NCBI GenBank assembly: GCA_963691705.1
Contig: OY829541.1
Span: forward strand, 14,502,564 to 14,566,563
DNA from: Viola odorata
Taxonomy: Eukaryota > Streptophyta > Magnoliopsida > Malpighiales > Violaceae
Length of the DNA stretch: 64,000 nucleotides
Direction: 5' to 3'
Numbering within the stretch: the stretch's first letter is position 1; every line of letters begins with the position of its first letter. A model generated the notes under the pieces. The model ran no database searches. It saw only the letters and a list, made by a program, of their open reading frames with translations, and was not told the origin of the DNA. Below are positions 23,870 to 33,743 of the stretch, one piece after another. A program made the position numbers and the translations under genes.

Positions 23870-24530
23870 GGGCGTGCCTCTTCTCGACTTTTTGTTACTT
23901 GCTGGGAGTTCGCAACTTTTTGTATTTCCGCGATCAGCCGGAAAGTGCCTCTTCCTAGTGACTCGTCTGATTAGGACAATCCCTCACAAGGCTAGGATTT
24001 TTCACTTTCGGCGTTATCCTCTCATCTTAGAATTGTACCTTCCTTTGGCGAGCCGTCTTCATCAGACCGGCCGCAAAGATAGGGTTTTTACTTCCAAGAT
24101 GGAGTTATTATCTCCTTGGGGTGTGCCTCTTCCTAATGAGCCACCTCCACGAGAATGGTTGTCATAGGGATGAGGCCTTGTCACCTTTAGGAATCCTGGG
24201 GTGTGCCCTCACTCAGTGAGTCGGCGGATAAAGACCGACCATCACGAGGATGAGACTTTTCACTCCCAGGGGTGCCGGGGCGTGCCTCTTCTCATGGTCC
24301 CCACCTGGTTACCACAAGGATAGGAATTTTCACTCCCAACGTTTCATATCAGGTACGCCAGGGCGTGCCCTCACTTAGTGAGCCGTCGGATCAGGACAGG
24401 CCATCACAAGGATATGACTTTTCACTCCTGACACTAAGTATTAGGTATGCTTGGGCGTGCCCTCACTTAGTGAGCCGTCGGATCAGGACAGGCCATCACA
24501 AGGATAGGACTTTTCACTCCTGGCAACCTC
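23870..24530 (+). repeat. Tandem repeat block R2 between B2 and pol
   Basis: About seven diverged units of the same family as R1. Cores such as CACAAGGATAGGACTTTTCA recur near 23988, 24068, 24248, 24313, 24406 and 24496. The last three units are the most alike (GCCATCACAAGGATA), suggesting recent local amplification. Confidence 0.82.
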
Positions 24531-24645
24531 TTTCCCCTTTTTCTTATCGCCTGCACACACACGTAGCCACAAAGCACAAGAGAGCTCATTACTCGAGCGT
24601 TAGTAGGGGTTAGGGCTATCGTTAGTGAAAGGATGCAGGGATAAG

Positions 24646-27600
24646 TCAACATCTAGCATGATATAATTTCAAACGAGCAATATTCCAGGAGTTAGGTAAG
24701 GGGGTACCGTCGAGTGTCTCTAGATGGTACGCTCCTCTCCCGACGACATGGGTAACGCGGTACGATCCTTCCCAGTTTGGACTGAGCTTTCCTCGGCGTT
24801 GACCAGTTGCTCGTTGATCCCGGAGTACTAGATCACCTTCTTTTAGGATTCGTTCTTTGGCGCGCCTATTATGATAACGCGTCATCTTTTGCTTATAGTG
24901 CATCATCTTCAGAAGAGCTTCCTTTTGTAGTTCAGGCAGTGCGTCAAGATTCGCATGCAACCTTTCCTCATTCAACTCTTCTCTGAAGTAAGCCACTCGT
25001 AAGTTCAAGGTACCAATTTCCACAGGCGTAACGGCCTCCGTGCCAGTGCTAATGGTGTTTCTCCCGTGCTGGTTTTCGTGGTCATGCGGTACGCCCACAT
25101 CACATACGACAGTTCGTCTGCCCACTTCTTCTTGGATCCCTCCAGGTTCTTCTTAACACCATTCAGGATGGCTCGGTTTGTCACCTCAGCCTGACCATTA
25201 GTCTGCGGATGAGCCACGGAAGAGTATCTCTGCTCGATTCCGAACTCCACACATTGGTTTCTAAAGAACTGGCTGGTGAAGTGTGTTCCATTGTCACTAA
25301 CGAGTACGCAAGGAACTCCGAAGTGCATGATAACCTGGTACTTGAAGAAACGCCAGATTTTTTCTGTCGTGATGTTGACAACCGCCTTAGCTTCTGCCCA
25401 TTTGGTGAAGTAGTCTACTGTTACGACCACAAACTTCAGTTGCGATCTTGCCTTTGGAAATGGTCCAAGGATATCAATTCCCCATTTCGCGAAAGGAGAA
25501 GGAGCGATAATATTATGAATTTGTGCAGCGGGTTACCGGGGAATCTTGGAGAATTCCTAACACTTTTGGCAAGTTCGCACATAGTCATGGTAATCTCGGG
25601 CAGTCTCTCCGAATAGTGGGCCAGTAGAACCCTGATCGAAAGACTTGCGCAGCCATGGTTCCGCCGGATGCGTGCATGCCATAAATTCCCTCGTGGATTT
25701 CGCGGAGGGTATGAAGACCCTCTTGTTCTGTTATGCATTTCGTAGCCGGATGAGAGAAACACCTCCGTAGCTGTTCCCCATTAAAGTATGTACACCGTGC
25801 CGCTTGCTTCACCACTTTCTTCTTCTCAGCGTTATCTGCTGGAAGTTCATCATGTTTCAAGTATTTTATGACGGGAATTCTCCAGTCGCTTTCACTTTCT
25901 TCCACACAGAGCGTCGCTTGTTCTTCCATGAAGGAAGGTACGGGTATCTCCCAGTAGTACACCCCTTTTGGTATGGACGCCTCTGGATTTGCTGCGAGTT
26001 TAGCGAGATTGTCAGCCTCAGCGTTATCCTCTCGAGGAATGTGCTCGAAGCTGACCTGTATGCCACATTTCTTTATTTCTATCAACTCGCGCTTCACTTT
26101 AGCAAGGTATTGTACCATGATGGGCTCTCTAGCTTGAGAGTATCCCAGCACTTGGTCTATTATCAACTTGGAGTCCCCACAGACTTTCAGCCGCAAGTCT
26201 CCCAATCTCCCAGAGTCATGTATTCCCTTGATTGAAATACTCTTTCCTATCCTGAGCCCGGCTAATAGCGCTTCATATTCTGCGGCGTTATTGGACAACG
26301 GCTGCAAGATTCGGATGACGTATCACACATGGATGCCGTGAGGCTCACTCATGAAAATTCCATCCCCGGCAATCTCTTGATTTTTGGCGCCATCTACGTG
26401 GATAACCCACAGGTCGGTGTAGGTCTCTGGGAAGGGAAGATCCAATACTTCTTTTTCCTTTTCAGTCAATTCTGTTAGAGGATCCGGCGTGAAAGTACAT
26501 TCTGCGATAAAGTCCGCCAAGATTTGAGCCTTTACAGACGGTCGGGACCGGTAATGCAACCCATATTGTTCAAGTTCAAGAGCCCAGATTAGCATCCTCC
26601 CCGAGGATTCGGGTTTTCGGAAGATCTATTTCAGAGGTTGGTCTGTCAGCACAACGACAGTATGAGCTTGAAAGTATCGGCTCATTTTCCGCGTGGCTTG
26701 GATCAATGCTAACGTTATTTTCTCGATACGGGCGTATCTGAGTTCGGCATCTTTCAGGACGTGACTCACGAAGTATACAGGGCGGTGCGTGTGGTTGTCT
26801 TCTCGCACAAGGACCGCGCTAACCACTTCGTCAGCAACCCCAAGGTATAAATACAGGATATCGCCAGGTTCTGGTCTTGTCAATACCAAGTCAGATGATA
26901 GGTAAGCTTCCAGGCCTGCAAATGCTTCTTCGCACTCTGCCGTCCATCCAAAAGCGCCTTTCTTTCGTATAACTTTGAAGAAAGGGAGACACCTTTCTCC
27001 TTGTTTAGAAATAAACCGCCCCAGAGCAATAACGCTCCCGGTTAGCTTTTGTACCTCTTTTATGGTATGAGGAGATATCATGTCTTGGATAGCCTGGATC
27101 TTTGACGGGTTGGGCTGGATGCCTTTTTGGCTGACCACATAACCCAAAGATTTGCCTGTTTGGAAGGCGAACATGCACTTTCGAGGGTTTAGCTTCATCT
27201 GATATTGCTTCATTACTTTGAAGACTTCAGCTAGATCAGATTGGTGATATTCAAAGTTTTGACTTTTAACCAGCATGTCATCGACATACGCTTCGACGTT
27301 TCGCCCAATCTGTTTTTCGAAGACCTGATTCGCCATTCGCTGAAAGGTGGCTCCAGCGTTCTTCAACCCGAAAGGCATCGCCGTATAGCAATAGATGGCC
27401 CTCAGAGTGATAAAGGCAGTTTTCTCTTCATCCTCCTTGGCCATGGGGATTTGATGGTACCCAAAATTGGCGTCCAACGAGCTTAAGTACGCGTATCCGG
27501 CAGCCTGATCAACTAGCTGATCAATCCGAGGGAGTGGGTAACAGTCTTTGAGGCAAGCGTCATTCAAATAAGTGAAATCGATGCACATGCGCCATTCTCC

Positions 27601-28753
27601 GCTGGGCTTGCGGACCAGAACGGGGTTAGCCAACCAGGTGGGATATCTTACTTCTCGAATAAAGCCAGCGTCGAGAAGCTTAGTAACTTCTCTTTCAACC
27701 GCCTTTGTCTTTTCAGTAGAGAAAGCACGTCGTTTCTGTTGGACTGGTCTGGCATCAGGGTTGACATTGAGTCGATGTTCTGCCACCTCCCGCGAGATAC
27801 CGGGCATGTCAGATGGTTTCCATGCAAATTCTCCTTTGCATTTATTCAACAGTTGGGCCAACTGCAGATTTTCCTTTGCATTGAGGTTATCACTAACCAA
27901 AAATACGGCTCCGCCTACCCCGCTGACTGGGACATGAGTCATTTTGTCTACAGGCTTAGTACGTTTTTCATCATTTTGCTCATATGGGTCCACCGTCACG
28001 CACACATACCTGTCGCAACTCTTCTGAGTCATAAGCAGATAGCATTCAGCTGCTAACTTTTGATTTCCTCGGATCGAGACCACACCATCCCAGGACGGGT
28101 ATTTCAGCTTCAGATGCTTTTGCGATATCACCGCTCCAAAACGGTTGAGGAATGGTCGTCCCAATATGGCATTATAAGGTAGATTTAGATCCACCACCAA
28201 GAATAAAAGCTCCTCAGACCGTTTGGAGGTATCTTTCTTGAAATATACAGGCAAGGTAGTCACTCCAGTCACTGGGATGGGGACTCCGTCTACCCCAATG
28301 ATAGGTTTTTTACAGGGCATAAGCTCGCTATCTGAACGCTTCAGGAGATTGTACGCTTCCAATGAGAACACGTTTACGACACTTCCATTGTCAACCAGAG
28401 TTCTTCTAACTCCATGGTTAGCAATAATGGGAGTAACTACTAACGCGTCGTTATGCGGATACACCACACCCTTCTCGTCCTCTTCAGAAAAGGATAATAC
28501 CATACGATCCAAGGCACTTATCGCTTCACTCTTTATTGTCATGCCAGTCCACTTCCTCTTATCCCCTAGAGCGGGCATCAACTGTGCGGTTTCATCCAGA
28601 TAAGGCGTGCCTCCAGCAATGATATTGATAATAGGGATGTCCTCGTCATCAATTGTAAGCATTTCCTGGCCTCCTCCCGCAGGACTGGTGTCGCGGCCTG
28701 GGGGTCGGGATGGTGTTGCCCTGTTATCAGCTACTCTATTTGTTGGGTTGCTT
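24646..28753 (-). pseudogene. pol: Element 1 pol: protease, RT, RNase H, integrase (decayed)
   Basis: A 678-codon open stretch (28662-26626) keeps the protease motif DNGS (28381-28392) and the RT active site YVDD (27277-27288), with LPRIDQLVDQAAGYAYLSSL and FGLKNAGATFQRMANQVF around it. RNase H follows (WVIHVDGAKNQE). The integrase shows GLHTLREIHEGIYGMH, KWGIDILGPFPKA, LVSDNGTHFTSQFF and NGQAEVTN, and the C-terminal tail KLSPNWEGSYRV. Defects: a TAA just before 28662, stops at 26626 and 26323, a frameshift near 25590, and a frameshift near 25020 around the end of the integrase core. The pol copies DNA from element RNA and integrates it; this one cannot make a full product. Confidence 0.9.
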
Positions 28754-30525
28754 TTAGCTTATTCTCGTGTTTTTGTGGCAAATTCCCCCAGATAGCCTTC
28801 CTCCACTAGACGTTCTATCGCCGCTTTGAGTTCTCGACATGCTTTGGTTGAGTGTCCTTTGGCTTTGTGTAATTTGCAATAGGCATTTTCCCTTCGCCCT
28901 AAGATTACTCCTGGTCTTACAGGGGTGGGATAACGGATGGGCAGGTTTCGCTGCTCCTAATGCCAATATTTCTGCTCGGGGTAGGACAAAGGAAGGAGGG
29001 TCTGAATCATAAACTCGTCCCTTAGGAGGATCACTCTGCCGTTGAGCAGAGGAGTCACCAGATTTCCCCTTTGAGGGGTTGCCTCTTCTCCGATTAAATG
29101 TCTTGGGAATGTGATCCTTTCGCTGAGCGTAATCATCAACGAACCGATCTTCAGAGGTAGCTGGAATCAGAGCGGTAGGGGTTGGTGGTATGGCGGGCGG
29201 CATGTTCCGAAATATATCCCTGTTTTCTTCTTCTTCCATCCTCGCATAGTTATGGGCTTTCAACCTTAACGCATCTAAAGTCGCTGGTGGGTCAACCATT
29301 AAAGCATCTCTGAGTTTTCCGTAACAACAGTTTCGCTTTAAGACTTCAATGGCGAAATCAACCGTTACACCCGGTGTTAGCGACATCTCGGTGTCGAAAT
29401 AATGGAGGAAGCTCCTCAAAGATTCCTGAGGTTTCCTATGAAAGTCGAACAAGGCAGCAGCTGACTTCCTGATAGGGACTGCAGTGCTAAATCGACTCCT
29501 GAATTTAGATTCCAGTTGCGCGAAACTATCAATAGACCCACCCGGAAGACCTTCGAACCACAAACGTGCGACCCCTGACAGGGTCATTACAAATATTTGA
29601 CACAAAGCAGCATCATTGTGGGTTTGGAATTGCATAAAATCCTTCACCTTGTTAAGGTGAGAGATGGGATCTCTAGTGCCATCATAAGATTCTGAGGGAA
29701 GCTTTACGTGTCTACTGACCCTGTGACGCCTTATGCGCAGGCTAAAGGGGTGGCCCGAAGTATCGTCAAGGATTTCCCGCGCCTGCAGAGGCGGGGATGA
29801 TTCCAAATGACGCCTACGATCTCTCGAATCTCTGATAGGATGTCACCTGGGAGTCGGACTACGACTCCTGGGTGACCTAGTTCGATGTCTCCTACTACTG
29901 GATCTTTCACTCCCTCTGGGAGACATATCTCTATTATTTTTGTTTCTCCTTCCATCCCAACGACCTCTATCCTCTTCACGCCATTGCCGCTCCTCTTGAG
30001 AAATAGGAAATAAAGGTACTTGTGGTATGTACGACTCCACTGTTCTATGAGCAATCTGTACAAGACTGACTGGCGCACTTAATGCGGGCTGCGTCAATGA
30101 GACATTCGCATGTAGCGGGGACGACAGTGGTCTTTCTATAATGATTGATGGAGTGAAAACGAATTGAGATGTCACGCCTGATCCAGAAGCAGCAGCAGGT
30201 GTATATCTGCTAGCTAATTCTGTTAAGTGGTCCAGTTGAGCACGAAGGGCTAAAATGGAGCTCGCGAATGGGTTATTTGCGCTATCCACCCCGGACCCCC
30301 CGACTGAGAAGGAAAATGACTTGACCCCGCTATTTGGGACAAATGAGTGCTTGGCTGTAACACAAACGTTCCCGTTGTTTGCGCGAGAGATAGATCTGAC
30401 ATTCCTGAAGGAATTTTTTGCATCGAGGGGGGAGCATCAGAAGTGGCGAAGGCAAAGAGTCGTATGCGGGTATCAAATGGAAGACTAGAGGACTGAGTCA
30501 ACGGCGGATCTAAATCAGAAGCCAT
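28754..30525 (-). pseudogene. gag: Element 1 gag (frameshifts and a stop)
   Basis: ATG at 30525 (MASDLDPPLTQSSSLPFDT), matching the gag start of element 2 at 49639. The frame shifts near 30290, has TGA at 29843-29845, and shifts again near 28960. The core gag domain at 29720-29230 reads SYDGTRDPISHLNKVKDFMQ, MTLSGVARLWFEGLPGGSI and FDTEMSLTPGVTVDFAIEVL. The region before it is Arg/Ser-rich. The zinc knuckle near 28870 is of the CX2HX4HX4C kind (CKLHKAKGHSTKAC), a His-for-Cys variant common in Tat gags. Confidence 0.87.
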
Positions 30526-30589
30526 GATCTTCAAATTCCCATAAGAACAAAGCTTGGCTATTAAGGACTCTCACTTAATTAAAACCAAG

Positions 30590-30609
30590 ACTCTCAATGA
30601 AAGCACCAA
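30590..30609 (-). other. Primer binding site of element 1
   Basis: Immediately inside the LTR, the minus strand reads TGGTGCTTTCATTGAGAGTC. The TGG start two to three bases from the LTR end is typical. I do not name the tRNA with confidence. Confidence 0.65.
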
Positions 30610-30612
30610 TTT

Positions 30613-31045
30613 GATAAGATTCGAGTTTCTTCGGGGGCAGAATGAGGATTACGGCTGTCCGGAATCACCGTGGCTACTATCCGCGATACCTGCAAAGCGC
30701 CGGAGGGGGGCTCCGGTGTAGACACTCCGATGCTTAAGTTAGTAAGGTTATGAAATTCTGTAGAGATTCTAGTAGAGAATTTGCTCTTACCCTCGATCTA
30801 TAAATGTGGGGTATTTATAGCTGGAGAGAAGAAGGTCGTTACCCCCAGGGGTGGGCGTTATCAAAGGGAGATAACGCCCAGATGACGTCAGCTGGACCGT
30901 ACGGGATGACGTCAGTAGGGGGATATCGCCAATATGTTGTTGTCGGGGTTCCTGGGATGGGATGACGCCGTGTAGGTCCCCCCCCCCCCCCGCTGATGTC
31001 GACCATCCCAGGATCCTTGACCTAACGGGGGCTGCAGTCGGGTGC
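30613..31045 (-). repeat. Element 1 5' LTR, downstream part
   Basis: LTR from the inner end (TGATAAGATTCG on plus) up to the element 2 insertion. The rest lies at 50259-50350, giving about 520 bp once the duplicated GGTGC is removed. A second copy is at 62186-62701. TATA (CTATAAATA on minus) is at 30812-30820, two TGACGTCA boxes are at 30883-30890 and 30907-30914, an inverted repeat at 30951-30960 with 31003-31012, and a C-run at 30978-30991. Confidence 0.88.
31041..31045. repeat. Target-site duplication GGTGC, left
   Basis: GGTGC here and at 50259-50263, exactly flanking the two LTRs of element 2. The uninterrupted site is seen in the related LTR at 62611-62615 (CGGGTGCTGTC). Confidence 0.93.
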
Positions 31046-31576
31046 TGATAAGAGTCTGGGGGTACAGAGCAGGACTGGCTTGATCCGGGGCGGTCAGGAA
31101 CACTGTACTGGGGGCCTTCGTCACCTGCAAAGCGCCGGAGGGGGTCTCCGGCATAAACACTCCGATGCCAAAGTCAGTGTGAGTAGTAAAAGTGGTAGGG
31201 GTTCAGTACGCTATCTTAAGCTTACCCTCTTGTCTGAAAAGGTGAGGGTATTTATAGACAAAGAGAAGAGTGTACCGACAGGGGTAGGAATAGTCCCTGG
31301 TAGGTGTCGCGGGTGTGGTATATGCCGCTAGAGTGGCCTTGAGTGATGTCACATGGGTGACGTCACGCGGAGTGACGTCACGGATGACCTGGGATGGGAT
31401 GCCGCCGTGCGAACGTCGCATGAGAGCCCCCCCGCTGATGTCGACCATCCCAGGGTCGGTCGCCAGGCTAAGGGCGGCATGAACAGGGCCTCGTCTCCCG
31501 CGACAGGTACAGTGTGATGGCCGGGTCACCCGGCGGGGTAGGGGAGATGCCACTTCAGTGGTATCAATAGTTATCA
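31046..31576 (-). repeat. Element 2 3' LTR (531 bp)
   Basis: Begins TGATAAGAGTCTGG and ends TAGTTATCA on plus, so TGATAA/TTATCA are inverted ends. Holds CTATAAATA (minus) at 31249-31257, TGACGTCA at 31358-31365 and 31373-31380, and the inverted repeat CCTGGGATGG/CCATCCCAGG at 31388-31397 and 31445-31454. Confidence 0.93.
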
Positions 31577-31805
31577 TATGCCCAAACAAAAACTAGCCCG
31601 AGTGTTTACCAAGGGCTATTGCTGCATCTCCGATCCTGCCCCTTCAGAGGTTTCTTCCCCAATGTGGGCTCGACGATCGATGAAGGTATATCTTCGAAAT
31701 ACCTTTTTCCAAAGTCTATAAATAGGCCTTTCATTTTGCACTTGCTTCATAATTCTCACAGCTTTTTCACCTCTCTCTTCGAATTTCCTCATCTCTCTTC
31801 TTTTA
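31577..31805 (+). promoter_or_regulatory. Upstream region of gene C with TATA box
   Basis: CTATAAATAG at 31716-31725, 90 bp before the C ATG, in an otherwise gene-free stretch next to the 3' LTR. The sense-strand polypurine tract expected at 31577-31600 is poor (GTTTGGGCATA next to the LTR). Confidence 0.55.
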
Positions 31806-32192
31806 ATGGACGAAGTCACCAAAAACTTCCTACTCTCCAAAACCCATGCCCTGAGGAACATGACTCAGGCAGACACCGATTTCTTGGGGTCGCTGAGCGT
31901 GAAGACCTCGGAGGACATACTGGAGCTTCAAGGGATGCTGACTCCCTTGCAGGCTAGGCAGGTTGCCATTACCATGGAGGACTTCAGTCCTGTGGAGAAA
32001 GCGGTGAAGCTGTCGGTGGCTGTTTCTCAGATTCAGCTACTGATGACAACACTGCAGCATAGGAAGGACTTGCTGGGATGCTGCCTGAAGAGCATGAGGG
32101 CCTACTCTTCTGAACTGACGGCCCTGGCGGATGCTCTTAGGGAAATTCCTTTCCTGGAATGGGACGATGATGACGCTGGGTCAAACGCCTGA
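31806..32192 (+). CDS. Antisense gene C, unknown 128-aa helical protein
   Basis: ATG at 31806 follows a TATA box at proper distance; the ORF is open to TGA 32190-32192 and an AATAAA lies at 32302-32307. The protein looks mostly alpha-helical: it begins MDEVTKNFLLSKTHALRNMT, has amphipathic stretches such as SVAVSQIQLLMTTLQHRKDL and ends in an acidic tail (EWDDDDAG). No signal peptide, membrane segment or catalytic motif is seen. I do not recognise it. It is the gene nearest the 3' LTR and runs against the element's own transcription. A short coiled-coil or helical-bundle adaptor is possible; this is a guess from composition. Confidence 0.6.
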   Translation: MDEVTKNFLLSKTHALRNMTQADTDFLGSLSVKTSEDILELQGMLTPLQARQVAITMEDFSPVEKAVKLSVAVSQIQLLMTTLQHRKDLLGCCLKSMRAYSSELTALADALREIPFLEWDDDDAGSNA

Positions 32193-32742
32193 CCAGCGAT
32201 AGGGGTCCTCTTGGCGCGTCTCTCTGTGCTCCTCTGGGGCCATCTTTTGTAACTCTGGGCCATCAGGCCTTTTTGTACTCTTGGGATGTTAAGCCCTTTT
32301 AAATAAATGAATATGCTTTCCCTTATTCGCTTGCCGCGCCGTTGATGTTTTCTTCTTTCTTATGCCGCTCTTTTTGAAAAGCGATTTCAGTTCTCATTAA
32401 TTTCGAACTTGACGTCCTTCGGGATCTCGCCACATTATTTGCCTATCTGGCTCATAATGATGACTCTTTCAAGCCACGTCTATTCAGAATATATCTTTGC
32501 GCCGTCTTTTCCGTGTTAACGGATTGGGCAACGGTTTCGGCGCCTCCAGGTTGGTGTAGATTTTTAACAGTTGCGGAGTCAGATCTTTCCTCCCAACAGA
32601 CGCTACCCTTGATAGCATTAAATGTCCTCGATAATATGCGGAGAGGCAGGCACGCTTCCTCCCTTCGGCTATATAAAGGGTTCTTCCCTTCCTTTTCTGT
32701 TCATCTTTTTTCTCCTTTCTTCTTATTGTTACTGATATTTCC
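32193..32742 (+). promoter_or_regulatory. C-D intergenic region: polyadenylation signal and D TATA box
   Basis: AATAAA at 32302-32307 suits the 3' end of C. CTATATAAAGG at 32670-32680 lies about 70 bp before the D ATG. No other gene is seen in these 550 bp. Confidence 0.55.
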
Positions 32743-33231
32743 ATGGCTGACTCCCGCTTTTTGTACACTGCTGCTTGCGACTCTCCTCCGACCCCTCCAA
32801 CTTCTCCCGATTCTGACAATCCTCCGCTCACGCCTCCCTGGAGGTCTGCCAAACGTCTTGTGAAGCGCCGGGGTCGCAAGAGCTCGAAGAAAACAAAGAA
32901 GCGATCCTTCGAATCCTTCTTTGCCAACTTTGAGCCTCACTATCTCTCACTACAGCAAAAAGATGAAGCATCTCCGTCCGTTCCTTGTCCTTTTCCCAAG
33001 GATAAAATTTCTTTGCCAGATGCCGCTCCGGAACTGGTCGCCCCGACCCCGGGAGAAGGCTCCCATGCCGCTTCGAAGGAGGACACTGCTCCCACGACAT
33101 GTCCTGTGACTAGGCTTGGTAAAGGGCCTTTCAGGATGGACGAGCCCTTCCCTTTCTATAATAATGAGTCGCCATCGCCTCCGGAGGACTATGATTATGT
33201 TTTTGAGGTTGACTGGATGGACGAAGATTGA
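32743..33231 (+). CDS. Antisense gene D, unknown 162-aa basic-acidic protein
   Basis: ATG at 32743 lies in a CCATGG context after a TATA box, and AATAAA follows the stop at 33272-33277. The N-terminal third is Thr/Pro-rich (PPTPPTSPDSDNPPLTPPW) and leads to a strong basic cluster (RSAKRLVKRRGRKSSKKTKK), which looks like a nuclear localisation signal. The C terminus is very acidic and aromatic (PPEDYDYVFEVDWMDED), resembling an activation or protein-interaction tail. I do not recognise a family and cannot see an enzyme motif. A nuclear protein of low structural order is the most I would infer. Seen only in element 2 in this window. Confidence 0.6.
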   Translation: MADSRFLYTAACDSPPTPPTSPDSDNPPLTPPWRSAKRLVKRRGRKSSKKTKKRSFESFFANFEPHYLSLQQKDEASPSVPCPFPKDKISLPDAAPELVAPTPGEGSHAASKEDTAPTTCPVTRLGKGPFRMDEPFPFYNNESPSPPEDYDYVFEVDWMDED

Positions 33232-33743
33232 CAACGCCACACTTGTTGTAGATGCCGCCGGCTTTCTTTTTAATAAATAAATATGTTGTGAAGTAAAATG
33301 CCGCTTGCCTTTTTTCTTTTTTGCTTTTAGTATAATGTCGCTCTTATGGGTTAATCGCCGCTGGACAAGCCGATTACCGCTTCATAGGATCCTTTTCTGG
33401 GGTTTCTTGTAATTATAGGGCCTTTCTTTTGTGAAATTCGAGGCGAGCGCTTGACTTTAAGTTTCTGTCAGGATCTTCCCACGTGTCCCGCTTGCCTCAT
33501 ACGCGTCTTACTGTTATAGGTTGCCCTTCTCTCTGACTCTTCCACCGTCTCTTTTAAAAGGAAACACGTTTCTTCCTTGTACCTTTTTGCTCCTTTTTAT
33601 ACTTCATAATTTTCTTCGTTTTTTGCTCGCTCCGAGGAAATTCTCCCGTTCGCATCCAGGCGATTCACTTATCAATTTCAGCCTTCTCTCTCTCAAGGTA
33701 TTCTGCTCGATCTTGCTTTTGATTTTCCTTTGCTGCTTTATCT
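33232..33743 (+). promoter_or_regulatory. D-A3 intergenic region with A3 TATA-like box
   Basis: AATAAA at 33272-33277 for D. CTTTTAAAAG at 33551-33560 is 193 bp before the A3 ATG, and AAGGTATT at 33695-33702 is the conserved leader motif. Confidence 0.6.

Noticed and set aside
24646..30534. Host gene possibility for the gag-pol-like frames
   Set aside because: LTR, primer site, protease DNGS, RT YVDD and integrase in standard order show a retrotransposon.
30978..30991. C-run of 14 as a special structure
   Set aside because: The equivalent stretch at 62546-62560 is an interrupted, variable C tract; simple slippage explains it.
31577..31600. Clear polypurine tract for element 2
   Set aside because: The minus-strand sequence before the 3' LTR is not purine-rich enough to call with confidence.
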